A DNA stretch of 64,000 bases. Source: Moringa oleifera (lineage: Eukaryota; Streptophyta; Magnoliopsida; Brassicales; Moringaceae). Both the position numbers and the translations under genes were made by a program. Each line of letters begins with the position of its first letter. Position 1 is the stretch's first letter. This document shows, one piece after another, positions 22,886-34,434 of this stretch. The DNA lies in NCBI GenBank assembly GCA_021397835.1, contig JAJFZO010000132.1, positions 62,001-126,000 on the forward strand, written 5' to 3'. The notes beneath the pieces were generated by a model. That model had not been told where the DNA came from. It saw nothing but the letters and a program-made list of their open reading frames with translations, and made no database searches.

Positions 22886-24418
22886 GAAGGAAAACATGAA
22901 GAGTAATTCATCACTAAAAGCACACATGCCTAAAGGCATTATCAACAAGACCACAAGGTGTATGGTGAATAGAACTCCAACAAAAGAAGTAAAAAAGAGA
23001 TATCATCATCAAGCATTTGGCAGGGGCATTATCAATAAAACATTGAGGGGTAAAATCAATCTGACCCCCAAAAGGAACATGAAAAGAAAGAAAGTCTTTA
23101 TTAACAAGCCTACATGCCTAGAGGCACAAATAAAATATATGTAATAAACATCAAGATGGAGCATCTTAATAAGACCTCAAAGTAGCATTAGACATCTCAT
23201 TGCTCATTCTAACAGAAACAACAGCGCTTCCAATGCTAGCTTGAGGATAGTATCAGCAATCATTAGATCTCAAAGTATAAGAGTAGCTTCCTAAACACCT
23301 TTAATAGCCTGAAAAGGACTAAAACCCTTAATCTAAGCAGTAATTAGAGTAATTATTCCAATGCTTTTCTCACCAACATCAGCAGAAGCATGTTTTGTAC
23401 AAAATATAGCATAATATCACTCTGCCCATGAAAGCTAACACTATAGCACGTTCTTACTGGGAGGAACCTCTTTCATAAAAGTAGCTCACAAGACTAGCTT
23501 TATAAGCTCACCATTGCACCAATCAACAAAAGGCACACAAAGGCCTAAAATCATAAAGATCTAATGATCAAAGGTACTCTAAGACTTAAATGAAATCAGT
23601 AAAAATAAGTGCCTATGCGACTTGGACAGTAAAAAATAAGATATTAAAACTCTCAAAAGAGATACACATTTCAAGCAAAGAGGCTCTTCTCTAAAAGGAA
23701 ATCGCACTGCATCAAGTAAAGACAGTTCTACGTGCACAAAAGGAAAAAACTTTAGCTACACAAAAATAGCTCTAACTACATAAAAAATAGCTTTAGTTGC
23801 ACAACCACAACAACAACTATATGAAAAATAGTTACTATTATAACACATCTACTTTAAACGCTATTACAATAGCATACAAGGTAATGTTATACCTACTATT
23901 ACTTACATGTGAGTTAATAGTAAATATGTCCCCAAATAGGACCATAACATTATCAAGGACCTAAAGATAGGACTATAGGAAACTCTTAAGTAGATACCTA
24001 GAAAGACCTATGATCGTTAAATATAAATAGGTTATTATTGAATTAATAGCTCATCTGTGTAAACAAGTACTTGTAAAACTTAAAGCGGATCCTAGTGTCA
24101 TATTACAACTTAAAGCTAGACTATTTCCAAGTACAAAAGACAAAATCAAATGGCAAAGAAGCTACACTAACTCAAGAGTGCATAAATAAGGTAAAAGCAT
24201 AACAACAACTAATGACCTACGCAAGCTTTATTTCAAAAGGCATCTTTCAAAAACTTCCTTATGCACTAAAAGCACATCGACACCTTAATAAGAACCTCCT
24301 GAAATTAAGAGAAACAACAAGAACTGGTACTTGATTATTTTTCCTTATCCTTTTTCATTTGAAAAAATTCACCAGTTAGATTTAAATTTCTCTAGATCTA
24401 ATAGTTGAATAAGGCTTA

Positions 24419-24930
24419 TGATATTGTAGATAGGCTAGTTAAGCTTAGGTAACAAAATAACTAAATTAAGCCCAATTAGAAACCCGAATGGCAACTTATT
24501 TAGTCAAATCAAATGCTCATGGATTAGATCTAAATTATATGCCTTGGCCTAGCATTCAGGGAAGCTTCATCTTAGAAGGAAAAGACATACCTATCCTTGT
24601 CTTCAACCTTTGAACATAAAAAACTCTTCTAGTATAATAGACCTTAGCTACCTTTTACATCTTTTAGTGAACTAATTAAGCACATGCATTTAATGAGTAA
24701 AAAATCCCCTTTTCCTGCCTAAGTTCATTCGTATATAAGTCTCGAGTATATGCATATTGCTAAGATCCAGATTTCATCTCTCTTTACTTTCTCAATTTCC
24801 CTCATCTTTCTTTTTGACAAGAGTGTCATAATGACCTTTGGGCACACTCATGCTCACTTATCTCTCATTCTTGCAAGCTTTCATCACCAAACTAAGTTAG
24901 AATCTGGGCATTAAAGGCCCAACTTGACAA
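24419..24930 (+). repeat. 3' LTR of the 21.5-kb retrotransposon
   Basis: Aligned with the 5' LTR as described there. Similarity fades after GGGCATTAAAGGCCCAACTTG at about 24925, so the true end may be lost or diverged. No target duplication could be recognised. Confidence 0.6.
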
Positions 24931-26671
24931 TGATTGGTAGATGGTAAAGAAATGAGTTAGACAAGTACTAATCAAAAAGTGGGAAGCTGGTGGTGGATAG
25001 TAGAGAAATAACAACTTGATAATGGATATTTTATAGATGTAAATAGCAAGAAGTAATATCAAATAAAAACTTTGGTGTTGTTTTGTTTTGACCATTTTAA
25101 TGAAGTGAGAAAACACTAGCATTGCCTATCCCTATAGCAAGGAAAAGTATTAGCATCATTAGTCACGGTTTCAACCATGGAAGAGGACTTGGTTCACAAC
25201 CTTGAGGCCTTAGCATGGCCAGTTGAGGCTCCTGCACTAGATGGTGTCAATTAAGTACTGTTTGACCTCCGATTTCTTTCAATTATGTCCACCCTGTTAG
25301 TAACCTCTTTGGTAAGGGGGTTGGTTGAAATAGTCTATCTGTTTTTCCTAGCATGCATTTCCTATTGGATATGATCATTATTCATTACATGAAAATACCT
25401 AAGGGCATATAGGCATTCTCTGAATGAGTCCTACTCCAAAATGGTTATAGAAATGGTCACTTGTATATAGTTATCCATGGTGTAAGAATCATTATGATCC
25501 AACATCATAACCTTATTGTGGTGCACAAAGTGGTTGATCAAAATGGTAATGATAGTAAAACTCATGACAACATCAATAAGGCCATTAGCATAACTAGAGA
25601 GTGAATTATGATAATCCCAAAAATAGCTTGACTTAAAAATTGAGATGGCATCACCATTAGCCATTCCTCCATTTAAAATAAATTAGTAAGCTCCTTACCA
25701 TGGTATTACCAATGGACTTGTAATCATGAAAGTGGAGACCAGGAATGATCACATTTATAATATATTGAATCATGATTTCCATTAATAATGTGGACATTAA
25801 CATCAAGCCCATCAATGGTTTCAAGTTGTTCATGACAAACTCTTGTTTCAGTTGTATCACCATATCCTTTTTGAAGATAATCTTGATAGGCTTATCATGG
25901 ATAACAACATGGTGTAGAGTACCAAGCTTAATGTTAATAAGGTCATCATCACCCAGGTCAGTGACAAAATAAAAGCACCCATCATGACCACCCACGACAT
26001 TTTGACCAAAACTAATTCAACAATCAGCAAGACGCTTTTGATTCATGTGCTATTTGAAGTCATAATGCTAATAGTCATCAATTGCGTTCCCTGTTCCATA
26101 GCAGAAATAACCTAGCTTCTTGCTCTTAGTGCAGTTGCTTATGCTCATTTCAACCATGGCAACAACCTCATCAGCAACTTTGTCTTGGTTGGCCATAGTA
26201 TGCTGGTTCAACATAATCTCCTCTAACTTTTTTGCCATTATTGAGTATTTTAAGCTTGACAGTTGCTCTACTGTTGCATTTCTAAAACCAAAAATATCAT
26301 TGTTACATATAGTGGCCATGGGACCGATAAACAAAATGAAAAGTGCAACTAAAGATGCACATGATCATCTTTGAGAGATCACCACTGTTATAATTTTTTC
26401 CCTTTCACCCCTTGCTCATTGCAAAAAACCTTTCTCTTTATCTAAACACTAATGGAACAATAAAAAGAGAACTAAGACCAAAGTAAAGTAAGAAAGAACA
26501 AGAATAAGTAAAGCCCTTTCCAAATGAAAAATCAGCAATCTAGGATGCCTTCACACCGATAGCCCTAAGCTTTAATGAAAGCTAAGAAAGAGTAGTTTGT
26601 TTTAATATTATTTTTTTCTTTTTTCTTTTCACTTATTATTTTTTCTCTTATTTTATAATCAATAATTTATT
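24931..26671. other. Region without a recognisable gene
   Basis: A set of fairly open minus-strand frames (26334 to 25431) encodes stretches such as GHDGCFYFVTDLGDDDLINI and VIQLKQEFVMNN. They match no family I recognise and are broken by stops. The low-complexity amino acid content (Ile, Met, Asn) and matching open frames on the other strand make a gene doubtful. Confidence 0.45.
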
Positions 26672-27201
26672 TTAGTTAATTGCATCAAGAAGACTTGTAT
26701 TTTTCTCATAGTCTCAAATTGGGATCTATAAAAAAAAAAAAAAATTGCTTGTATTTAAGACTTGTGTTTTTGTTAAATTTACTATATGAGACTTTCACTT
26801 GTAATTTTTGTTAAGATTATGATTTTGCATACACACGTGGTATGCATGTGACTTTTACTTGTATAATTACCCGAATCTCCTTTAAACATTATCAAAATAA
26901 ACAAAATATTCTCTCTTTACATAAAACTTAGTGAGAATATGTTAACTATAAATATCTAAAAAAATAAAAAAAAATTGTTTATTTTTATAGTGTCGAAAGG
27001 ATATTAGAGTAATTACATAAGTAAAAATCACAACGGACATCATATATGTATGCAAAATCATTACTGTTAACAAAAATTATAAGTGAAAGTCTCAAATTTA
27101 GAATTTAACAAAAACATAAGTATCAAAGAGTTGTAATTTGTTTTTTGTAGATCTAAAATTTAAGATCCTAAGCAAATTATAATTCTTATTGATGTAACTA
27201 A
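26672..27201. mobile_element. Foldback element (MITE-like), about 530 bp
   Basis: Left arm 26672 to about 26915 and right arm about 26965-27201 are inverted copies over nearly their full length. Paired blocks include TTTTTGTTAAATT, GAGACTTTCACTT(G/A)TAATTTT, ATGATTTTGCATACA and AAAATAAACAA. The outer ends are TTAGTTAATTGCATCAA and the complement of TTGATGTAACTAA. The spacer is about 50 bp. There is no coding capacity. No clear target duplication is visible, so the superfamily (Mutator or hAT) cannot be fixed. Confidence 0.8.
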
Positions 27202-27784
27202 CCTTTTTTTATTTTTATCCATTTTTGTGAAATCTTCATGATACTCTCACCAAAATTATCACTTTAACCCCAAATTGGAAAAAAAAATCCAATTTTAAAC
27301 TGAAACACTCTATTTACCTTTAAATTTTCTAGGAATTTGCTAATTTCTCCTTTGGAGTTATCCAAAGTTACCAAATTTCTCCTCAAAGTGTTCCAAAATC
27401 GTATATTATGTTTGGAGTATTACGAAATCAAAGAATAACCTCCAAGATACTAATTGTTATCGAGAATGTTCATGGAAAACAAAAAATACCATTTTACCTT
27501 TCAGAGTATAGCAATAACAAAATACCACTAACAACCTTGAAATTCACTTTTTCATTTCTTTTTAATCCTTTAATAGTTTACTTCTTTATTGATTTCAATT
27601 TTGAAACTCTCACATTTAACCCTTAAGAAATTTTATTATTCGCAAAAGCAAGCCCATATAAAATAGGTTTATATTGTTGCTTTTCCTTGCTTACTGTTAT
27701 GGATGAAAAATAAGTAAAGATGAAAGACATCAATTCGAGCAAAGCATTGACCTTTTTCCTAAGAAAATTTTGAAAATATGAAAA
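27202..27784. other. AT-rich stretch without a recognisable gene
   Basis: The open frame at 27408-27626 has no recognisable family and is low-complexity. Nothing else is seen. Confidence 0.5.
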
Positions 27785-28345
27785 GTAGCCTTCCATATCT
27801 AAGACTTTTGAAAGCTTTTGAGAATCGTGACATTTTAAAAATTATCTAGAAAGAGACTACCTTCCATACATGAGGTTCTTGCCCTTTTGAAGCCAAGTGA
27901 AGTTTTTAACCAAAAAAAAACATTCTTTTTGTACCCGAGGCTCATGAAGGTTTTTGAAATGACCTTTAATATTCGCAAAGAGACAATCTTCCAAATTTAA
28001 GGTTCTTTACTCTTTTGAATACAAGTGAAGTTCTCAAAAAAGAGGTCTTCCATACTTGAGCCTTATGAAGCTTTCTTAAAATGACCATTAATATCTACAA
28101 AAATATGACCCTTTGTACTTAACGTTCTTTCTCTTCTATAGACAAGTAAAGTTCTAAAAAAGCATCTTTCCATACTTGAGGTTCATGAAGCCCTCTAAAA
28201 AGAGCCTTTAATATTTGAAAAGGAATAACCTTCAATACATGAGGTTTTTTGCTTTTTTGAACATGTGTGAAATTCTAGAAAGAGTGGCCTTTCGTACCTT
28301 AAGGTCATAAAGCTTTCTAAAGATGGCCTCCAATATTCAAGAAGA
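27785..28345. repeat. Degenerate tandem array, about 121-126-bp unit, 4.5 copies
   Basis: The landmark ACCTTCCATACATGAGGTTCTT recurs in diverged form at about 27860, 27986, 28108 and 28229. Each is followed by CTTTTGAA.ACAAGTGAAGTTCT, CTTCCATACTTGAGG(T/C)TCATGAAG and ATGACCTTTAATATT. Confidence 0.8.
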
Positions 28346-28369
28346 TATGATTTTAAAATTCTAAAAAAG

Positions 28370-28960
28370 TTAGGTGCCACGTGGTACTAACTAAAGTTGT
28401 CATTTGTAAGAGCTATTTTTTTATCAGCCACATCACAATGCTTGAAGGTGCCACGTCACATGAGAGGGTTTAACTACCCATTAAGCGGTAGTAGTGGAGA
28501 CTACAACATCATTGGTCCTATGAAGGCAACCCGTCACATGGCAACAGTGGAAGCTACCATACCATTATTCCTAGTAGAAGGCCCTCTAACAGGCCAAGCT
28601 AATAGTAGTTAAGGCTGCCATGTCACTACCCCCGTGAGAGGATTTTTTTGATCCACCACGTGGCAGTAGCTAAGTTTACTAGATCACCAATGGTGAAATC
28701 TATAGTAGCTTCTACCAAGTAGCTTAGAGGAATAATAAGAATTGGCCATGTGTCAACAGTTGAAGCTGTCACATCATTAGTAATACAGTCTCACTATGAC
28801 TTTTGCCTAGCACCTAAAAAGAGGAATGAAGACCCACCACATGTCAAGGTTCCACATGGTAGTAGTAAAATTCATCATGCAATGTGGCAGGTCAAGTAGG
28901 TGGATGGAGTGCACATCAGGGCTGCCCTATGGCAATAACCTCAACAACTGAAATACAACC
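28370..28960. repeat. Degenerate repeats containing GCCACGTGGCA-type motifs
   Basis: At least six diverged units share TGCCACGT(G/C)A(C/G), AGTAGT.AA and GAGAGG. No regular period can be measured by eye. The palindromic CCACGTGG resembles a G-box core, but nothing else suggests promoter function. Confidence 0.55.
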
Positions 28961-29651
28961 ACTAAGAAAGAATCCTTGTCCACATACCATGTCTTAGCGA
29001 CTAAAGTGTCTTGGTCAACCATGTAGGTAATGCTAGGACTATTGTCTACATTAAAAGTACCTAAGCTATGAAGAAAAAAACTCAATAACTTGCATGCAAC
29101 TTCTCTTGTTCATTAACTTGCACTAATAAGTTACTATAAGTAGAGGCTAGGTTTTACATTTTCCATAAGATTAACACACACTACACACATATACATACTT
29201 TTTGAGAAGCAAATTAGTGAGACATTAAAGGAGCTCTACTAAGGTTTTTGGCATTTTTGTCAGTTTTCTTTAATATTTGTTGTAGAATTTGAATTGCATG
29301 AAATTTTACTTTAATGAAACAGTGATCAATTATTAAAATTATTTTCTTTATGCAATTTATTATATGCAATTTGTATATACAATTTATCATTCCAAAATGA
29401 GGCTTCTTGAAATTATGGCTTCGAAATTAGTAATCATTTTATTTTGAAATTATTTGGAAATTATAAAATTTCATATTTTCAAAAGATTTTTTTTTTCTTT
29501 TCTACTATCCCTAGATTAGATGGAAAAGGATGAAATAAGTTTGTAATTCCTGCCTTCTCCTTAAAATATTTTTTAGTGGCCGTAAAATGGAACAAGTGCG
29601 CAATTCCAATGCTTTTTTAAAAAAAATATCCTTTTTTATGAATAAAATATC
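28961..29651. other. Region with no gene, possible LTR remnant
   Basis: CTATAAGTAGAGGCTAGG at 29137 looks like a TATA box with an LTR-style leader, followed by short CA repeats (ACACACTACACACATATAC). No paired copy is found in the window, so this could only be a solo LTR. The rest is AT-rich. Confidence 0.35.
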
Positions 29652-30330
29652 ACCACATGAAAACTAGCTTTTTATGATTGTCAAGAAAATGTCATTATAA
29701 GAGGTGACATAGAAACTTTGTAATGATCAGCAAAGATCGTCGTAAATTCTTGACAGTTTTCAACCATCATAAAAACACTCATGACGATCATATTTGACTG
29801 TCATAAAGGTATCTTAATGATCATTAATGACTATCATAGAAAACCTTCACTTATTCATAACGGTCTTCATGACTATCATAATTATATTTTTATTAGTTAA
29901 TTATAAAATCTTATGATTTTAATTATTAGTTAATATTTATCTTTTGTTTTTACAATTGTAATAGTCAAAGAATACAAATAATATCAAACAACAAAAGTTA
30001 TATATATTTATAACTATAACCATTGTTATTTTACAAAATATATATAAGCACAAATAAAATATCCACAATACACAATTATATGAAGGTTCATGTGCACTGC
30101 TTTCTTCTAACATTACATCATGAAACTAAAATTTGTACATGTTTCTAAGTTAGTGCATCAAAAAATACCCAGTGAATGATGTCACTCCTACCATAGTTAT
30201 AGAAAGGATACATTGTTAGATCATCTCTATTAAATATATGGTTAATTTACATATCAAAATAAATAAGCAATTGTAATAAAACTTAAAAATCTAACATAAT
30301 GAAAGGTTGACAATGCAGTTAGTTTCCACT
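29652..30330 (-). mobile_element. CACTA element D, terminal region of the B family
   Basis: From 29652 the sequence CACCACATGAAAACTAGC is a decayed CACTACAAGAAAACAAG terminus. It is followed by subterminal motifs (ACCATCATAA, GACATAGAAACTTTGTAATGA) that align with the inverted right end of B. The match continues as the reverse complement of 12540-12720 at 30160-30330. This is the protease-gene side of the element, so the Ulp1 gene should follow on the minus strand, but it is missing: A-type sequence starts at about 30630. Confidence 0.7.
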
Positions 30331-30629
30331 CTACAGTTAAGTGAAGAAAAAGAAGAAGGAACTAAATATTGCATATGTATTACAAGTTTTTCAAAGCATA
30401 TGGCAAGATATTGCATATGGATATCTTTGATATTAGCAATTAGAACTAAATCCATTAGAAGAATGTCGATGTTACTGCAAATAAAAAAAGAGTTCTGAAC
30501 TCTATACATGTATGTTTAATGGGTATTTTCTATCAATTAGTACGAATAAAACAACTAAAAATCTTCAACATGCTTGAGAATTTAAAGCAAAGAGGGTAGG
30601 ATTTAATGCTAATGAGAAACCACATACGT

Positions 30630-32685
30630 AGTTAACATAAATTAATATAATTAGTTAAATTTTAAATAGATAATTAATTAATTATATGCTTGTAAACTAA
30701 ATTATTAAATGTTATTTAAATTTTAATTAGGTTACTAGTTAGTTAAGTGCTTATATAGTAATTAATTAGATGTTAATTAAATATTGACTATGTCTTAATT
30801 AAGTGAATAGTTACTAAATATGTATTTAAATTTTAATTAATAAATTTGATACTTGTAAAGTGAATAATTAAATGTTATTTAAATTTTAATTAATTTACTA
30901 GTTAGTTAATTAGATGCTTTTATAGTAATAAATTAGATGTTAATTAAATATTAACTTTTTATATTAATTAATTAATTAGTTATTAATCATTTATTTAAAT
31001 TTTACTTAATATATTAGATGCTTGAAAAGTAAATAATTAAATGTTATTTAAATTTCAGAATAGATAAAAACTTAGATGTTTGCTGATAAAAGATCAGAGG
31101 CATATGATGTAAAGGTGAATAACTTTTTGGATTATACTGTTTAGAATAGTGATAACCCTAAATTAGTTCGATGTCCATGTATTAAATGTGGTAATATGAA
31201 GCGTCATATTTCATGTGAGATACGAAATCATTTATATGTATATGGAGTTGATAGCAACTACCAAAACTAGATATGGCAAGAAAAAACTAGTATTGTTGGG
31301 TCTTCTACTGGTAGGAATGCTAAGGTTGTTAGGGAGGTAAAACACGAAGAAGTTGATAACACTATAGAAATGGTACAATAGGCATTTGCAGAGTATGATA
31401 TTAATCCTAATCACTTTGATAGATTACTTTGTGATGATGAGAAATCTCTGTATTCTGGATTAGTGAAGTTCACTAAATTATCTGCTCTAGTTAAATTGTA
31501 CAATTTGAAGGCGATATATGGTTGGTTCCATCAAAGTTTTAGTGATCTTTAAAATTTGATTGTCAAAATATTGCCTGATGATAATGAAATGCCTACATTC
31601 GTGTATAATGCTAAAAAAATATTGAATGCATTAGGCATGGAGTATCAAAAGATCCATACCTATCCAAATGATTATATATTATATCAAAAGGAGTTTCGGG
31701 ATGACATCCAATGTCAAACTTGTGGACTTTCAGGATGAAAAGTAATGAAGAATTGTAATAAAATAAAGATTGGTGTGCCTGCTAAGGTATTGTGGTATTT
31801 TTCACCAATACCAAGATTTAGAAGAATGTTCAAAAGTTTTGAAATATCAAAACACCTTACATGGCATTCAAATAAAAGAGAAATTGATGGTCAGTTGAGG
31901 CACCTATTGGATACAACATCATGAAAATTGGTTGATTACATGTGGCCAGAGTTTACCTCAAGGCTCAGAAACTTAAGGCTTGCTATATTAGCAGATGGGA
32001 TCAATCCACACAGTATATTGAGTAGCCGATATGGTTGTTGGCCGATGATTATAGTGAATTATAATTTACTGTCATGGTTAACAATAAAGAGAAAGTTCAT
32101 GATGTTAACATTACTAATATCAGGTCTTAAACAACCTGGTAATGATATCGATGTCTACTTAGCTCCGCTTATAAAAGACTTAAAAATATTATGGGATATA
32201 GGTGTAAAAGTATATGATGCATACTGTAATGAGTCATTCAACTTGAAAGTTATTTTGTTATGGACAATCAATAATTTTCCTGCATATGGTAATTTATCTG
32301 GTTGTACTATTAAAGGATATTATGCTTATCCTATCTGTGCTGAGAACACCCAAGCTAGTCACTTAAAACATAGTACAAGGATGTCATATGTTGGACAAAG
32401 AAGATTTTTACCACGCATCATCCTCACCATTGATAGAAAAAGGCCTTCAATGATGAACAAGAAGTCAGAATTGCTCCTCAACTATTAAGTAGTGAAAAAG
32501 TCTTTAACAAAGTTCAATGTTTACTAAATTCATAGGAAAAATCAAAGAAGCGAAGTACAATAGGTAAAAAAGATGTTGTTACACAGTATCAGAAGAAAAT
32601 GTCAATTTTTTTTTTGACTTACCATATTAGAAGTCCATGCATATCAGCATATTCTAGATGTTATGCACATTGAAAAAAACATTAC
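30630..32685 (+). mobile_element. CACTA element E, 5' gene fragment of the A family, inverted
   Basis: Collinear with the reverse complement of about 7840-5830 of element A, including the AT-rich leader (30630-31073) and the 5' half of the transposase. It has no CACTA terminus. It ends abruptly at about 32685 within the motif around HIEKN, next to LINE sequence. Confidence 0.85.
31073..32685 (+). pseudogene. 5' half of a CACTA transposase (element E), degraded
   Basis: Translates with interruptions as KRSEAYDVKVNNFLDYT, CPCIKCGNMKRHI (transposase-associated domain), YNLKAIYGWFHQSFSDL, ILPDDNEMPTFVYNAKK, NALGMEYQKIHTYPNDYILY, VDYMWPEFTS, LRLAILADGINPHSIL, VYLAPLIKDLKILWD and CTIKGYYAYPICAENTQASH. 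These are the tnp2 core blocks in the same order as in element A. The frame from 31928 to 32488 is open for 186 codons; elsewhere stops and shifts occur. The DUF4218 and DUF4216 regions are absent. Confidence 0.85.
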
Positions 32686-32689
32686 TGTG

Positions 32690-34150
32690 AGGTGGAAGAG
32701 TAATTGATCATAAACCTGAGGAGTATATTATTGGTTTTGATGCGATTTTAATTTGGGGAGAAGTGAATTATTTCCTTTGGGGAGGGAACTAATGCCTCCA
32801 TCTTGCTAGTGTATTGGATTCCAAGGTAGGGGTATTATTACCCATTCAATGTCTTTGGTTGCCATTTGGAGCAAAATATAAGGAAAATAGTATTTGGAAT
32901 TTGGTCATGGAGATATTTGAAAAGCAACTAGTGGGTGGAAGAGGCTTTACTTTTCAAAGGGGGGAGGTTAACCTTACTAAAGAGCACTCTTTCTAGCCTA
33001 CCATTCCAAATTTTGATAGGGGGAGTTCTTTAGTTGGAGCAACTGCAACAACAATTCTTGTGGGGTAGCTTTAGCAATGAGTTAAAGTATCACTTTGTAA
33101 GATGGGACATTTTTAAGCAGCCAATGGTGAGAGAAGGCCTTGGTATCAAGTCTTCACTCCTTTAATAGGACACTTTTGGGAAATTGGTTATAAAGGGAAA
33201 TTGGTTATTGAGGTTCATGGTGGAAAAAGATAGCCTTTGGAGGAGAGTGATGGAGGCTAGGTATCGTGTAGAGGAGGTGGGTGGGTTACAGTGCTTGAGA
33301 GAGAAAAATATGGTACCACTGTTTGGAACCATTAGGAAAAGGTGGCAAGAGTTTGGGGAATGGGTGGGTGTTAATCTTGGTAGAGGGAGCTCTACTAAGT
33401 TTTGGAACGATCGTCGGTGTGGGGATAAAACCCTTAAGGAAATTTTTCTAACTTTGTATCGTTTAGCTTGTAATAAGGAAGCTTAGGTGGATAACCGTAG
33501 GTTGATACGAACTATGGGGTGTACTGGTAGGTGAACCTCAGGAGAGAGACACAAGATTGTGAGCTCAGTTTGCTTGGGCAGTTTTATGAGTGGATCTATG
33601 AAGTTAGAGCTGGGAGTGATAGGGAGGATGCAGTTATCTGAAAAGGAAGCTGTGATGAGAAATTCTCAATGAAATCATTTTTTAGGGTGATTGATCACTT
33701 CCAGCAGCTTGAGGGAGCAGAGAGGCTTCCATGGGAAGTAATATACTAAGGGTTCTGCCTATAGTGGCCTTTTTTGCTTGAGAAGTGACTTGGGGCAGAC
33801 CTTTAACTATTGATAATGTACAGAAAAGGGGTTAAGGTTTTGGTTCAGATATGCTTTATATGCAATGAGCAAGAAAAGTTGGTCAAGCAGATCCTCCTAT
33901 ATTGCACATGGACCTGATAGGTTTGGGAAAGTGTCCTGGCTGTTTTGGGATGTAAAGTGTGGTCTCCGGGTCAGTGGCAGCAGATTTGGTTGCATGAGCA
34001 GGTCTTCGTATCCCAGAACTTAATAGAAAGCTTACGAGATGATTCCTTTGTTCATTATTTGGATGGTGTAAGGGAGAGAAACAGGAGGACATTCGATTGG
34101 GTGGAGCCTGGAGCCTCCTTTACTTGTTTGTAGGGATAGATGGGTTAAAG
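32690..34150 (+). mobile_element. LINE (non-LTR retrotransposon), 3' part: reverse transcriptase end and zinc-binding domain
   Basis: Conserved plant LINE blocks appear in order with frameshifts. WLPFGAKYKENSIWN (32850) corresponds to the GLPLGAK-type block. Then come GLGIKS (33140), GNWLLRFMVEKDSLWRRVME (33200) and VNLGRGSSTKFWNDRRCGD (33370). The RVT zinc-binding region (ILRVLPIVAFFA, EVTWGRPLTIDNVQKRG) lies at about 33740-33830, with VRERNRRTFDWVE near 34070. The endonuclease and the catalytic reverse transcriptase motifs upstream are missing. The element is 5' truncated, as is common for LINEs, and it lies just upstream of the surviving API5 exons. Confidence 0.8.
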
Positions 34151-34434
34151 TCATAAAACTATGAGTACACGGGATTATTTTTTAAATGAGGTGGATTATT
34201 GAGTTTATTGAAATTCTAACCTCTAGATAGGTAACTACATATGTACATGGAAGGCACCCACATGGTGCTATGGATATATAATATAAATACATATATTTGT
34301 TTCTGATTAAAGAGAAGTGTCATTTCTGAATAAGCGAGGAGTTGAAAAAAGTTTTACTATACTTTAGGGAGGCTTCTGTAATTCATCCTTCTCTTTATGG
34401 TAATTGTTGAGAACCTGGTTAATTTCGTTTGCAG
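34151..34434 (+). other. Intron sequence upstream of the first surviving API5 exon
   Basis: AT-rich sequence ends in the acceptor TTTCGTTTGCAG at 34434. No coding part is seen. The junction with LINE sequence lies near 34150. Confidence 0.6.

Larger units (their letters stand above)
21517..24930 (+). mobile_element. Decayed LTR retrotransposon with no recognisable coding region
   Basis: Two long direct repeats about 2.9 kb apart (21517-22061 and 24419-24930) align over roughly 500 bp with many substitutions. Both carry a TATA-like GTATATAAGT and the same order of blocks. The sequence after the left copy, ATTGGCATCTTTTATGGAAA at 22063, resembles a worn form of the ATTGGCGCCGTCTGTGGGAA primer-binding region common in plant Gypsy elements. 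The internal 2.3 kb shows no gag or pol motif, so this is either a non-autonomous element or an old one. The right end is uncertain. Confidence 0.7.

Noticed and set aside
25431..26334. Chain of minus-strand open frames
   Set aside because: No family is recognised, the plus strand is also partly open, and the composition is low-complexity. Described as unassigned, not as a gene.
28400..28960. CCACGTGG motifs as a G-box promoter cluster
   Set aside because: They recur as part of degenerate repeats with no gene downstream.
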